In this document: in pieces, positions 8,522 through 19,153 of the stretch | Layout: each line of letters starts with the position of its first letter | How positions within the stretch are numbered: the first letter of the stretch is position 1 | Source: Burkholderiales bacterium | Lineage (GTDB): Bacteria > Pseudomonadota > Gammaproteobacteria > Burkholderiales > SG8-41 | Reading direction: 5' to 3' | Assembly (NCBI GenBank): GCA_019746155.1 | Contig: JAIESJ010000285.1 | Coordinates: 1-33,616 of the forward strand | DNA: 33,616 nt | Made by a program: the position numbers and the translations under genes | The notes under the pieces: generated by a model | The model's database searches: none | Seen by the model: the letters and a program-made list of their open reading frames with translations, nothing else | What the model was told of the DNA's origin: nothing

Positions 8522-8800
8522 AGGTTGAACCCCGTAACAGCGTTGTTATGAAACATCTTGACGGTATTGAATCTTGTCAGGTGGAGCTTCCAGAGGAGGC
8601 TATGAATCACGGTAACGACACGGCGGTCGGCATTGATTACTTTCATAGGATTCTTATCAGTTTCAGTAGGAGTCGGCAACGGAAGTGAATATTATAAACT
8701 GCGAGACATGAAATTGCCGTTTAATGTGTTGTTTTAATAACTTTTATTTTTACTCCCCGCGTCACAAGCTGGTGTAGTGTTTCGCAACTGCCGCGATATT

Positions 8801-8840
8801 ATCCCCCTCCCTTCAAGGAAAGGGTGAGGGTGGGGATGGG
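8801..8840. repeat. Single degenerate copy of the palindromic repeat family
   Basis: CCCCCTCCCTTCAAGGAAAGGGTGAGGGTGGGGATGGG. Confidence 0.6.
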
Positions 8841-8952
8841 TTGGCACCATTGGCAGGATCGGTTTGATCTGCGTTCCAGGTGAAATAACGCCCAGTGTCG
8901 CGTTCCACTTTGCTTCCCCCAGAATCCGCGCGAGCTAAGCGGTCAACGGGCG

Positions 8953-11868
8953 TCATTGATGTGATGGCAATTTCTCAATGGGGCTTGGTGCCGTGAGGCC
9001 ACCCTTCGCCTCTTTGGCGAAGCAGATGAACTCAACCGCTACCCCAGTCACCAGGAGGTAATACCCGATCACAGCGACGCGCTCCGCCCACGCCTCCTGC
9101 TTGAACATCAACATCACGGCGCATGACAGCAGGATTGCAATAAACAGCAGGAAATACGGCGCAGAATGGCGTTCCCGGAAAAACTCCCATTTTCGCGCCA
9201 GGTAGGGCCGCACTCGATAACGCATCGCAAAACCATATGCGAATACCAGTAACAGCCCGCCCCAGGAAAACGCCTCCTTGGCTGTATTCATAAACATCAT
9301 ATACAGGGCAGCGATCAATAATACAAACTGAACGCTTAAAAACGTTAGATTCCCTTGCAAGGCCCTAGCTACCAGCGCCCCCCATCCCGACATCAACTTG
9401 GCCCCGAACAACCATAAAATCCCCGTCGTCAAAACCAACAACAAACCCATCTTCGCCAGCTTCGAAGACCCAATCCTCCCTTTTACGGATGTCGCATTCG
9501 ACTGATCGCGACCCGATTGCAAAACAGACCGATCAAGAGCCACGCTGATGCCTTTATCATCAACATGGTTCAATTCATGCGCTCCTTGAATCAGAAACGC
9601 CTTGGGTAATACAACGCTCTTCCCGCCCGAAAGAATCTGATCGTAGGACAATGTCGCATCCAGCTTGTTCATCTTCGTCAGATCCGGTCGTGCCGTCTCG
9701 GCCTCCAACGCCGGACGCACCATCGCCGCCATAGGGTCGGTCAAAGCAAGATGCGGCGCAAGATAGATGATTCTGCTTGAGACAGAAGCGCTTGGTTGCG
9801 GCCGCCTGTTCTGCTGGTCTGCTTTGCTCAGATACTGGACGGCAAGCTGGTTTACCAGCACGGCACCCTGGCCCGATGTGCCATCGCCTTTGAATACAAG
9901 ATCCAGTCCGTGCAAAACCAGGTTTGACAACCGCACATCTTCCTGCATGCCCAGCGGAAACATCTTTTCGAAATAGATTCCCTGATCGCTCCCGCGCACC
10001 CTGAGGAAATAGCCGCCGCCAGACACAGGTGTCAGATTGGACCTGACCACGGCATCGCCCACTATTTTTGCTTCCACCGGGAAGGTTTGCACGGTCTGAA
10101 AATCTGCTCCGTCGCGACGATTAAAATCCACGCGTCCCGGCTTAGCGCGCCAAACGAAGTCTCCCGCCGGCACGACGCCGCCATCCAGTGCGACATAAGC
10201 CGAGGCTGGTTGCGGATGGTATACAGCAGATTTCTTGAAGGAACTGATTTGAATATTTTTAATAATGCAGGACGTGCGCGGGAATGGCACACCTCGTCCC
10301 TGCCGGTAGGACAAAGTAATCTTTCTGACATGAATATCTTTGACTTTTACCGGCGTTTGCTTCAGCAACAAGCGATCAGTTTCTACTGCCCGGCCTTGTT
10401 CGTCGGTGCCGGACAACGTCATGTACAGGGGAAACCCGCCACCCTCAAATGAGTAATCGGCCTCGATATAGGCTTCTCCGTCGATTTTCGCATCCAGCGG
10501 GTAACTGACCAGAGGCAACGCCAACCCCGCCTGCTTGGCATGGTATCCCGCCGGCTCGAGGAAAATCACATCGCTCGGACCGGATTTCCATAACGTCTTT
10601 TTTTCCAAGAACAGCCGCTGGTCCAACACGGCGGACAGTTCCGGCCCGCTCAACTCATCAAGATAAAATGCTGCGCCCGCAAAAAGCTCGGGGATTTTTT
10701 CCCGGTACGGCGCGCGCAGGCTGATTCTTGGAAGGTCTTCCGATATGTCCGAAGATTTCTGCTGAGCACCAACCAATTTACCGCTCAAAACCGTCAACTT
10801 GTTCGCGGGGAGACTCAGCCGTTTTTCGAGGGCTTCAAGGAGGTTGATCTGCGCGGATGCGCTCCCTGCCGCAGCCAGGATAACCGGGCCTTTGCTTCCC
10901 GGATCTATTTTCTGCGCGTCATAGAGATCCAACCTTCCCAGGTCGATGCTCACTTTCTGGGCGGCCGGTTTAGTTGCTTCATCCAGAGTGAAATGAATAA
11001 TCAGCTCTTCCAGCCGGCCATCCCTGGCGCCCGGGTTGGCCTTCTGCAAAAGATCGTGCAGGTTCACCAAGAATGTTTTCTTTCCGCCGCCTCTGACCGG
11101 TTCGGCAATCAACGTCGTGAGTTTTGGATTAAGACCGCCACGATCGATTTTTGCGGCGATTTGCATGACCCATGACAATCCTTCCGGTAATTCATATTCG
11201 AACCGAAGCCAGGGGGTTTTCTCGAGGTCTTGGGAAGCAAAAACTCTCTGCAAGAACATCTCGCCGCCCGGCTCGACGGACGCACTTACAATGCCGTTGG
11301 CAAAACCGTCCACCTTGCTTCTTATGGCTGTATATCGCCACTTTTTGTCGCCGCCGATCCCAAGCACCCGCTTGATTTTGTAGGCTAACTCTTTCGGAAT
11401 GACTTCCGCTGCCCTAAAGTCAATGCGCTCATTCATCATGTCAGGAAACAGCGCCGGATCACCCACGCGCACCAGCGTATCAACCGCGCCCTTGTCACGC
11501 GTGTCGAGCGCCAACTCGATCCCGTACAGTCCAGATCCCCGGTTGGCGCTGACATTGAGGACTGGGTATTTATCCAGGTCCGCTGGCAATCCAATCAACG
11601 GCACGCCGGCGTTGCGCGTAGCCGATTTAGCGCCGCCCTCGCCTCTCTCCTCCGGGTGGTCAGGCAATAGATCAATTCGCCGCGGGGGCGCCTCCACCAA
11701 AACAGGTGTTATTCGCAACGGCAACGAAACCTCGCCTGCTTTCGCGATTGGAACCGTTTCCGATTTCCAGTCAGAAGTTTCCGAACTGCACGCAATCCCG
11801 CTGATGCCCACGAGCATCAGAGCAAACAAGAATTGGGAAATTGTTTCCCTAATCGACTTCGCATGCAT
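8953..11868 (-). CDS. Large predicted exported protein/lipoprotein with C-terminal transmembrane segments, function unknown
   Basis: 971 aa; N-terminal signal with lipobox-like 'GISGIAC'; C-terminal hydrophobic segments ('MGLLLVLTTGILWLFGA', 'VQFVLLIAALYMMFM', 'APYFLLFIAILLSCAVMLMF'). Confidence 0.75.
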   Translation of the reverse strand: MHAKSIRETISQFLFALMLVGISGIACSSETSDWKSETVPIAKAGEVSLPLRITPVLVEAPPRRIDLLPDHPEERGEGGAKSATRNAGVPLIGLPADLDKYPVLNVSANRGSGLYGIELALDTRDKGAVDTLVRVGDPALFPDMMNERIDFRAAEVIPKELAYKIKRVLGIGGDKKWRYTAIRSKVDGFANGIVSASVEPGGEMFLQRVFASQDLEKTPWLRFEYELPEGLSWVMQIAAKIDRGGLNPKLTTLIAEPVRGGGKKTFLVNLHDLLQKANPGARDGRLEELIIHFTLDEATKPAAQKVSIDLGRLDLYDAQKIDPGSKGPVILAAAGSASAQINLLEALEKRLSLPANKLTVLSGKLVGAQQKSSDISEDLPRISLRAPYREKIPELFAGAAFYLDELSGPELSAVLDQRLFLEKKTLWKSGPSDVIFLEPAGYHAKQAGLALPLVSYPLDAKIDGEAYIEADYSFEGGGFPLYMTLSGTDEQGRAVETDRLLLKQTPVKVKDIHVRKITLSYRQGRGVPFPRTSCIIKNIQISSFKKSAVYHPQPASAYVALDGGVVPAGDFVWRAKPGRVDFNRRDGADFQTVQTFPVEAKIVGDAVVRSNLTPVSGGGYFLRVRGSDQGIYFEKMFPLGMQEDVRLSNLVLHGLDLVFKGDGTSGQGAVLVNQLAVQYLSKADQQNRRPQPSASVSSRIIYLAPHLALTDPMAAMVRPALEAETARPDLTKMNKLDATLSYDQILSGGKSVVLPKAFLIQGAHELNHVDDKGISVALDRSVLQSGRDQSNATSVKGRIGSSKLAKMGLLLVLTTGILWLFGAKLMSGWGALVARALQGNLTFLSVQFVLLIAALYMMFMNTAKEAFSWGGLLLVFAYGFAMRYRVRPYLARKWEFFRERHSAPYFLLFIAILLSCAVMLMFKQEAWAERVAVIGYYLLVTGVAVEFICFAKEAKGGLTAPSPIEKLPSHQ

Positions 11869-11879
11869 GGCTACGACGC

Positions 11880-13712
11880 TCAGTCAAACGGCTGGCGCAC
11901 TGATGTTGAAAGCGTTCCAGAAGAAGCTTCATCCAACGTGAAAACCATATCCGTTCCAAACGTTTTCAATAATTTCATGGAGTAGGGAATAGACGGCACT
12001 ATACCGTTGTTGTAGACCATTTTCGAAACTGCGGCTGGATAGTACCGCTTGATGGGAGCCGGAATTGGCCCTTCTGCATACATGTTCTTGTGTATGATCA
12101 CGTATTTGACCCCCGCCGCTTTCAGCAATGCTGGCGTTTGTGGATCCTCGAGATTTTTTACTTTTTCAAAAAACGCCCATGCCTTCGCATTTTCCGGTGA
12201 CGCGCCATTAACCAGTTTTTTCTTGTGTATCCGCTGCCAAAAGGGATAAGTATAAAACGCAGCTTCTTCCCACCGCATCATCGGGTATTCGGCAACCATC
12301 GTATCAGCCGGTTCTTTCGCCAGCCATTGGTAAACTTCGGGCGGCTGGTCCACCGCAAGCGCATAGCCCGGCGGAACACTCCAGTATTCGAATGCGAGTA
12401 GCGACAGCAATATTGCCACCATCGCATAATAGCGCGGGCGCTTCATGCGTCGGTACAAATGCACCAGCACCACCGCCCCCGCGCATGCTACAAAGAAATG
12501 GACAATCATGCCGAAGCGCACATATCCGCGAAACATCGGCGCGACTTTATAGGCAAAATAGGATACCGTTGGCACGTTGATGCTTCCTATGGCAATCAGC
12601 GGCGGGAGCGACAGGAAATACATCCAAAGTGCGCCAAACGCAAAAAACAGAAAATAAGTTCGGTGATCAACACCGAATCTTTCCCGAGCAACCAAAACAA
12701 TCCCGCCCAGAAGCAGCCCGACCGGAATCATTCCTAGGTAGAGTGTCTGCTCAAAAATATTGCTCCCATGCAAATGAGTCCGCACGAAATCGTAAAAAAA
12801 GATTCCCAAAACGGGATGATCGACGGAAGGAATGAAAAACTCCCAAGGACGGGATGAATAAATGTCCAGATTGCCAAAAGGACGCCAGGCTGCCGCAGGT
12901 CCATCCCCACTCCATGTGATTTGCCAATAGATCTTTTGATATTCAAACGGAAGTATCAGGGCAACTCCAAAAATTGCCGCGTAAAAATAATTCCAGAAAA
13001 TCGCACGAGCGTCCTCGCTTCTGCTGTTCGATATGTCGAAAACAACAAAAAAAATCGCGATATAAATTGCGAAGTAGCCAAAATACAGCATGGTGAAGGT
13101 AACTAGCGCAAAGCTGGCCGCGACATAGAACGCGGAAAGCAGGGTGCGCTGCTCACGGTTATGGAAGAGCGCCAGCAGGAACAGGGGAATAAATGCGCCA
13201 AAGGAAAGTGAGGCGTGACCGCCTGTCGCCTGTATCATCGCCGCTGGAGAAAAGCCAAACACAAGACCGCCAAAAAACGCTGCAATTCTGTTACACAGCA
13301 GCCGGTTCAGAAAAAAATAGGCGGCAATCGCCGTCAGCGGGAACGCCAGAAAAACAAAAAAATTATACGCTGCGATTTCGTTGGAAAGCCGGGCCAGAAT
13401 GATCAGCAACCACTCGGTAACGGGCTGGCTGAACCCGGGATCAGATGGCACACCAAAAGGCGCCGCGATCAAGTGATTGATCGGCGCATCAAGCAAACCG
13501 TTTATTTTCGCCCACAGCCACCATACCACGCCGCGGGTATCGCCGTAATCGCCAAACAATACCGAGCCGGATCTGGAAAGAATCGGCCAGGTCAAGAATG
13601 CGCTAAGCAGGAAATAAACAAACAGCGGAGCGGATATCTGTTTTATCTTGTTTGCTGAATATACGATAGTCAACTTGATTGCCCCTCCGTTCTGATTTTG
13701 CCAAATACGCAC
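11880..13712 (-). CDS. Polytopic membrane protein, GT-C glycosyltransferase-like
   Basis: 610 aa with many hydrophobic helices and a C-terminal soluble segment; GT-C-like layout in an EPS locus. Confidence 0.65.
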   Translation of the reverse strand: MRIWQNQNGGAIKLTIVYSANKIKQISAPLFVYFLLSAFLTWPILSRSGSVLFGDYGDTRGVVWWLWAKINGLLDAPINHLIAAPFGVPSDPGFSQPVTEWLLIILARLSNEIAAYNFFVFLAFPLTAIAAYFFLNRLLCNRIAAFFGGLVFGFSPAAMIQATGGHASLSFGAFIPLFLLALFHNREQRTLLSAFYVAASFALVTFTMLYFGYFAIYIAIFFVVFDISNSRSEDARAIFWNYFYAAIFGVALILPFEYQKIYWQITWSGDGPAAAWRPFGNLDIYSSRPWEFFIPSVDHPVLGIFFYDFVRTHLHGSNIFEQTLYLGMIPVGLLLGGIVLVARERFGVDHRTYFLFFAFGALWMYFLSLPPLIAIGSINVPTVSYFAYKVAPMFRGYVRFGMIVHFFVACAGAVVLVHLYRRMKRPRYYAMVAILLSLLAFEYWSVPPGYALAVDQPPEVYQWLAKEPADTMVAEYPMMRWEEAAFYTYPFWQRIHKKKLVNGASPENAKAWAFFEKVKNLEDPQTPALLKAAGVKYVIIHKNMYAEGPIPAPIKRYYPAAVSKMVYNNGIVPSIPYSMKLLKTFGTDMVFTLDEASSGTLSTSVRQPFD

Positions 13713-13835
13713 GGCGAACTCAACAACGAAGCGCCATGTTGATCGATGACAGCGGCGGCGGCATCCGGGCCCTTGACTACTGCGCCGAAGTTGCAGGCAA
13801 TCCGGCGATCAAAGCCGTTTTCGCGTAATGATCTC

Positions 13836-14621
13836 TCAGTAAGAGATCAGGGCCCGGCGCAGCTTGTTCATCAGCGCAACGCGCCGGCGCCAAGGCACTT
13901 TCAGCATCAGGTCGAAATAAAGCATCTTTGCCCGGCTGACGAGCCGGCTTCCACCCTTGGGCAGGGGCCTCCTGTCGATTTGCAGCGCGATTCCCTGCTC
14001 GCGCGCCCACTCAACGGACTGGGGAATCCAGCAACCCTTCTCGATCATATTGCGATACGCGCATAACGGGCGCGTAAGGCCATAAAATCCATCCGAATAA
14101 GACGTGCGGTACGAGCCGAGGATTTCGAAGTTCCACGGATTTTCGCCTTCGATGAGCAAGCTCATCAGATATTCACGATCCCAGAATCCGCACACCGTCG
14201 CGCGATAAGGCGCGCCGCGCTGGTAAACCCCGACCCAGGCGTCCTCCGTCGGTTCATCCGGCGGCGGGGTCCCCCAGTATTTGATATGTTTTGCACCTTT
14301 CTCGAACAGATAGCGCAGGGCAGCCTGGAATCCCGCCTCGTTTACGGGTGACGCCAAAAGCAGGTCTTCAAGGATGACAAACAGCTTCGGTTCGGAGATC
14401 TGCTCCAGAATCTTCCTGTAACTCGTCGACCAGTCGACATCGTCGCCAGAAAGCACGGGGATCACCCCAGGAACATCGAACCTGACCAGATTACTGCCCA
14501 GATATACCGGAATATCCGAAACCGGAAAAAACCGCCGGAAGTTTTTCAAAAATGGGGCCCAAAGATCGCTATATTTGTCGCACGACAAAATCAAAACAGC
14601 AAAATCACTGACCTTCTGCAT
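13836..14621 (-). CDS. Hypothetical protein, possible glycosyltransferase-like
   Basis: 261 aa intact ORF; 'AVLILSCDKYSDLWAPFLKNFRRFFP' N-terminus resembles proteins of polysaccharide loci. Confidence 0.55.
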   Translation of the reverse strand: MQKVSDFAVLILSCDKYSDLWAPFLKNFRRFFPVSDIPVYLGSNLVRFDVPGVIPVLSGDDVDWSTSYRKILEQISEPKLFVILEDLLLASPVNEAGFQAALRYLFEKGAKHIKYWGTPPPDEPTEDAWVGVYQRGAPYRATVCGFWDREYLMSLLIEGENPWNFEILGSYRTSYSDGFYGLTRPLCAYRNMIEKGCWIPQSVEWAREQGIALQIDRRPLPKGGSRLVSRAKMLYFDLMLKVPWRRRVALMNKLRRALISY

Positions 14622-14767
14622 CGCTGCTCCAGATTTGGCGGATTCGAGTTTCAGTTTTAACTTTTATAAGGGTGTTTGCCAGCACCTCCCACCTCTCTGC
14701 CGGAGTCAGAAACTCTGCTATGGTTGCCGGATTTACCTGATGGATCCTTATGAATCCACCCCCGTAT

Positions 14768-15927
14768 TTACCGTTGCAAACTTGATTTTATTGCCGCAAA
14801 GATTGCATTCGCAATGACGGCATTGCCTTTTTCAGAAACATGAACCCAATCCAAAAAGTACTCATCACCGCTGGGCCTTTTATCAAATAGTTTGCTGATG
14901 TCAAGTGCAGAAACCGCATGTTTGCTATGGAGTTCTTTGATTGCCGATCTTAGTTCCTGATACCCCTCGGTCAACGCTTTTTCTATCCCCACGGAAACCA
15001 AGTATGGATTATGGCGAAGCTGGTATTCATAAACAGAGGTATTTTGGCCAGAAAATATGGTCGGTTGCAAAAAAAGAAAGAATTTAGCGCCTGCATTGAC
15101 TGAATAATCGCGGGCATCGAGCATGTTGTGCATATAACGTGCGCGCATCTCGGTAGCAAGGGCTGCGACTTGAATCTGCTTCTTAAGGTGGGCTGGTTGG
15201 AATCGATAGTCGTAGGGTGACAGGAAAAAATCGACAAACTTTGAATAACGTCCAAAGGTTGTATGTAGCTTTACCAGAGAGGTCACAAACGGACCTTTGT
15301 CGAAGAGAATCTGTTTATTTTTCCCAAGAATCCACCCCTCCGGATCATTGTTGTAGATGGATATATACGAATCGTTCGCACCATCAAAAAAAACCACGAT
15401 ATCACCAGGTCGTAACGTTTCAACCGTTCAAGCTCTTGACCAGAAACAACTGTCGTAGCGCCGTAGTTCTCGACCTTATAGCGTTCAGGGGAACTCTCGT
15501 TTACTAACTGCTGGACAAATGAGGCGATCGTATATTGATCCGGAACCTCATTACAAAAAACCGTTGACCCGCCAAATAGATAAATTACATTCGAGAACTT
15601 TTGTGGCTGATCCGTTGTTTTTCTGATGCCGTGGTCAATGGAAACATAATGACCATGGAAATCCAGTGGAATAACAAGCCGCGAATTGGGCGGGGTGACC
15701 CAGCCAGGAAGACTATATGACTCTTTGGTAAACGCCGCCACATCGTAATTAGAATCCTTGTACGGCAGGGGTCTGGACTTCCGGAACTCTATATGGCTCT
15801 GGAAGTTTAACGCGGGAAACAAAAGCAAATATGTCCGGGTACCGAGTTCGGCTACCATCAAAACCAGTATTAAGCTTGCTATGACAAGTAGCGTATTTGT
15901 CAGAAAAGCACGGAATCTGGCAAACAT
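14768..15927 (-). pseudogene. SGNH/GDSL hydrolase-like protein, split by an apparent -1 frameshift
   Basis: N-terminal part in 15283..15927 ('VIYLFGGSTVFCNE', 'NYGATTVVSGQELERL') and C-terminal part in 14768..15397 ('VFFDGANDSY', 'FLDWVHVSEKGN'); the frames join near 15400-15425. Confidence 0.78.
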
Positions 15928-15944
15928 TATATGTACAGCTACAG

Positions 15945-17105
15945 TTAGTGTGTGAAATTCACAGGCAAACTCAATTTTTCCCTGAGAACTCGAGCAACAT
16001 ATTTATGGCCTTCAGCATTCCAGTGCGCATCAATTGAGAAATAGTTCTTTCTCCAATCCGGCTCAGCGAGCAAAGGAGCGCCCAAATCCAGAATGTCGCT
16101 ACGCAGAAAGCCCGCGTTAATAATCGTACTTTCCACAATCTTCCGAGGACGATCTGGAAGCATCAGTGCACCCTTGTATCTACCGCGCAGATCAATTTTT
16201 CCATCATTCACGCCGAGATACAGTCTCGATGGAATAAATAGAAATACAATTTTTATACCCCTTTGATCTGCAACACGCTTGGCGTCACGGAAATAAGATT
16301 CCATCTTGTTGAGCACCGTGGCAAGCTGAGTTTTATAAGCCTCATTTACTTTCGGATCGCTTGTATAGCGCGTAGATCCAATATTTTTGTCAAAAAGCAA
16401 GACTTCCTTCGTTTCGTAACAATTTCTACGCACAAACAGGTTGTTTTTTTCCAACCCTATTTTTGAAATAGCCAAAGCCTTGAAAATCAACCCGACCAAA
16501 GCAGATTCATGTATTGCCTGGAATGGAAGCCAGTTCAGTACGCGCAGGGCAATCGAACTGTCGATGGTGACGTTCATATCGCCAGGACAGTATTCGGACC
16601 AATTGCCATCCATCATCGTAATAATATGAGGGGCGTATATCCCCCAGATCACAATATTGGGCTTTAGGAGGTCGACATTGCGTACAAAGGAACGATATTG
16701 AATGTCAAAAGGGTTCCCCCACATTCCTGCATTGTAGGCTCCGATTAACGCTGGGAATGCCTCCTCGTCTTTTACCCCGAATCCAAAGGTAAACGAGTCT
16801 CCGATAGCTAGAATCCTGGGGTTGCTTCGATAATTCAGATGGTTTCTGAAGCCATTCTTATCGATATGGTAATCGTAGTCGTACTCAGCACCGCAATGGT
16901 TCACAACACTATGCGGCTCATAATAGGCATTATTGATAGAGAATGCTCTGGACCCCCCAAACGCACCGTAATCAAACCTTTGACACTTCTCTTGCGCTTG
17001 CCGTTGCTGGTGACTCAGCCACCAGCGCACCGATACTTCCGCCAACACGAGGGTTAACAGACAGGATGTGATTATCAGCACCGCCGCAGAAAGAAATTTT
17101 TTCAT
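15945..17105 (-). CDS. SGNH/GDSL hydrolase-like protein with N-terminal membrane anchor
   Basis: 386 aa; 'ILAIGDSFTFGFGVKDEEAFPALI' block I and 'SIDAHWNAEGHKYVARVL' block V. Confidence 0.8.
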   Translation of the reverse strand: MKKFLSAAVLIITSCLLTLVLAEVSVRWWLSHQQRQAQEKCQRFDYGAFGGSRAFSINNAYYEPHSVVNHCGAEYDYDYHIDKNGFRNHLNYRSNPRILAIGDSFTFGFGVKDEEAFPALIGAYNAGMWGNPFDIQYRSFVRNVDLLKPNIVIWGIYAPHIITMMDGNWSEYCPGDMNVTIDSSIALRVLNWLPFQAIHESALVGLIFKALAISKIGLEKNNLFVRRNCYETKEVLLFDKNIGSTRYTSDPKVNEAYKTQLATVLNKMESYFRDAKRVADQRGIKIVFLFIPSRLYLGVNDGKIDLRGRYKGALMLPDRPRKIVESTIINAGFLRSDILDLGAPLLAEPDWRKNYFSIDAHWNAEGHKYVARVLREKLSLPVNFTH

Positions 17106-17155
17106 TTTGTAGAGTTATTCGGGCAAAGAACTAATAGAGCCCGTTTCATGAGCTT

Positions 17156-18994
17156 CTAATCGAGCTCGAACGCGGTTTTATAATCCAGTTTCAGGCCGGG
17201 GTCTTGAAGCTCTTTCCTCATATAGCAATTGCCTATCGCCAGGCTTTCGATCTCCGTGCCCATGAAACAGCGGAACGCGTCCTCCGGGGTGCACACAATT
17301 GGCTCGCCGCGCACGTTAAAACTGGTATTGATCACTACCGGGCAACCGGTAAGCCCGTGAAAAGCGGAAATCAATGCGTGGTAACGCGGGTTGGTCTCCT
17401 GATGGACGGTCTGAACGCGGGCCGAGTAGTCTACGTGGGTGACGGCTGGAATTTCGGAGCGCGGCACGTTGAGCTTGTCGATGCCGAAAAATTGCTTTTC
17501 GGCCTTTGTCATTTCCCTGCGCTTTTTCTGCGCCACGTCAGCCACCAACAGCATGTAAGGGCTGTCTGCCCCGTTTAGCTCGAACCACTCGTCCGCGTGT
17601 TCTTGCAGCACAGAGGGCGCGAAGGGGCGGAACGATTCGCGGTACTTTACTTTGAGGTTAAGAGTCTTTTGCATGGTGGGGGAGCGGGGGTCGCCAAGAA
17701 TGGAACGCCCGCCTAGGGCGCGAGGGCCAAATTCCATACGACCCTGGAACCATCCCAAGGCCTTCCCTGAGGCAAGATCCTGGGCGCAGGCTTGGAACAG
17801 GGCTTCGTCAGCCAGCGTCTCAAATTTGGCGCCACAGGCCGCGAGCCGAGGTTCGATTTCTTCCTGAGTAAAGGAGGGGCCGAGGTAGGAGCCATTCATG
17901 AAATCCTGTTTGCCATCGGTTTTCCTCGGCTGTCCCTTGAACAGGTAGTGAGCAGCGAGGGCAGCGCCTAGCGCACCCCCGGCATCTCCCGCCGCAGGCT
18001 GGATCCAGATGTTCTCGAACTGCCCATCACGCAAGATCTTGCCGTTGGCGACGCAGTTCAGGGCAACGCCTCCGGCGAGGCAAAGGTTTTTCGCGCCGGT
18101 TTCATGTGCAATAGAACGAGTGAGCCGCAACATGACCTCTTCCGTAACCGCTTGAACGGAAGCGGCCAAATCCATTTGCCGTTGGGTGAGAGGTTCGTCG
18201 GGCCTGCGTGGCGGGCCACCGAACAGGTGGTCGAAGCGCTCGTTGGTCATGGTCAACCCGGTGCAGTAGTTGAAGTAGTCCAAGTTCAGACGGAAAGAAC
18301 CATCATTCTTGATATCGATGAGATGATCCTTGATGGTCTGGACGTATTTCGGCTCGCCGTAAGGGGCCAGGCCCATCACCTTGTATTCGCCGGAATTAAC
18401 TTTGAAGCCGATGTAGTAAGTAAAGGCAGAGTAGAGCAGACCGAGGGAATGAGGGAAATGGATTTCTTGGATAATTTCCAGATTGTTGCCGTTGCCGAGG
18501 GCAAGGGAGGTGGTGGTCCACTCCCCCACGCCATCCAGGGTTAACACCGCAGCCTTCTGGAACGGCGAGGGAAAGAATGCGCTGGCGGCATGGCTCAGAT
18601 GATGCTCGCTGAACAGTAGGCGACTATCCCAGTCATAGTCCGGTGCATGTCCTTTCAGTTCCTTGCGCAACAGGTCCTTGAGAAACAATTTTTCCCGCAG
18701 CCATACCGGGATTGCCATACGGAATGACTGAAAACCGCGAGGAGCAAAGGTAAGATAGGTTTCCAGCAAACGCTCGAACTTGAGGAACGGCTTATCGTAG
18801 AACGCAACATAATCGATATCCTTCAGGGAAATTCCCGCTTCCCGCAGGCAGCACTCCACCGCATGGCGGGGGTACCGGGCATCATGCTTCTTACGGGTAA
18901 AACGCTCTTCCTGAGCAGCGGCGACGACTTCTCCAGACCGCAACAGAGCTGCCGCACTATCGTGGTAGAAAGCCGAAATCCCGAGAATAACCAT
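17156..18994 (-). CDS. Carbamoyltransferase (NodU/CmcH family)
   Basis: 'VILGISAFYHDSAAALLRSGEVVAAAQEERFTRKKHDARYP', 'FQGRMEFGPRALGGRSILGDPR', 'VINTSFNVRGEPIVCTPEDA'. ATG at 18994 overlaps the upstream TGA (TGATG). Confidence 0.96.
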   Translation of the reverse strand: MVILGISAFYHDSAAALLRSGEVVAAAQEERFTRKKHDARYPRHAVECCLREAGISLKDIDYVAFYDKPFLKFERLLETYLTFAPRGFQSFRMAIPVWLREKLFLKDLLRKELKGHAPDYDWDSRLLFSEHHLSHAASAFFPSPFQKAAVLTLDGVGEWTTTSLALGNGNNLEIIQEIHFPHSLGLLYSAFTYYIGFKVNSGEYKVMGLAPYGEPKYVQTIKDHLIDIKNDGSFRLNLDYFNYCTGLTMTNERFDHLFGGPPRRPDEPLTQRQMDLAASVQAVTEEVMLRLTRSIAHETGAKNLCLAGGVALNCVANGKILRDGQFENIWIQPAAGDAGGALGAALAAHYLFKGQPRKTDGKQDFMNGSYLGPSFTQEEIEPRLAACGAKFETLADEALFQACAQDLASGKALGWFQGRMEFGPRALGGRSILGDPRSPTMQKTLNLKVKYRESFRPFAPSVLQEHADEWFELNGADSPYMLLVADVAQKKRREMTKAEKQFFGIDKLNVPRSEIPAVTHVDYSARVQTVHQETNPRYHALISAFHGLTGCPVVINTSFNVRGEPIVCTPEDAFRCFMGTEIESLAIGNCYMRKELQDPGLKLDYKTAFELD

Positions 18995-19143
18995 CAAAAC
19001 AAGGTGTAAATAAACGGCGCGACCGCCGAGCCTTGAGCGAAAACAATCAGGCCGCCCAGAATCACCATCGTAATCAGAATAGGCAGCAGCCAGAATTTTT
19101 TGCGCACGCGCATAAAGGTCCAGAGTTCCTTGAGGAAGGACAT
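18994..19143 (-). CDS. 49-aa membrane peptide, DUF5989-like
   Basis: Translated by eye: MSFLKELWTFMRVRKKFWLLPILITMVILGGLIVFAQGSAVAPFIYTLF*. Absent from the ORF track because it is short; stop overlaps the carbamoyltransferase start. Confidence 0.85.
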   Translation of the reverse strand: MSFLKELWTFMRVRKKFWLLPILITMVILGGLIVFAQGSAVAPFIYTLF

Positions 19144-19153
19144 AGGTGTTTCC

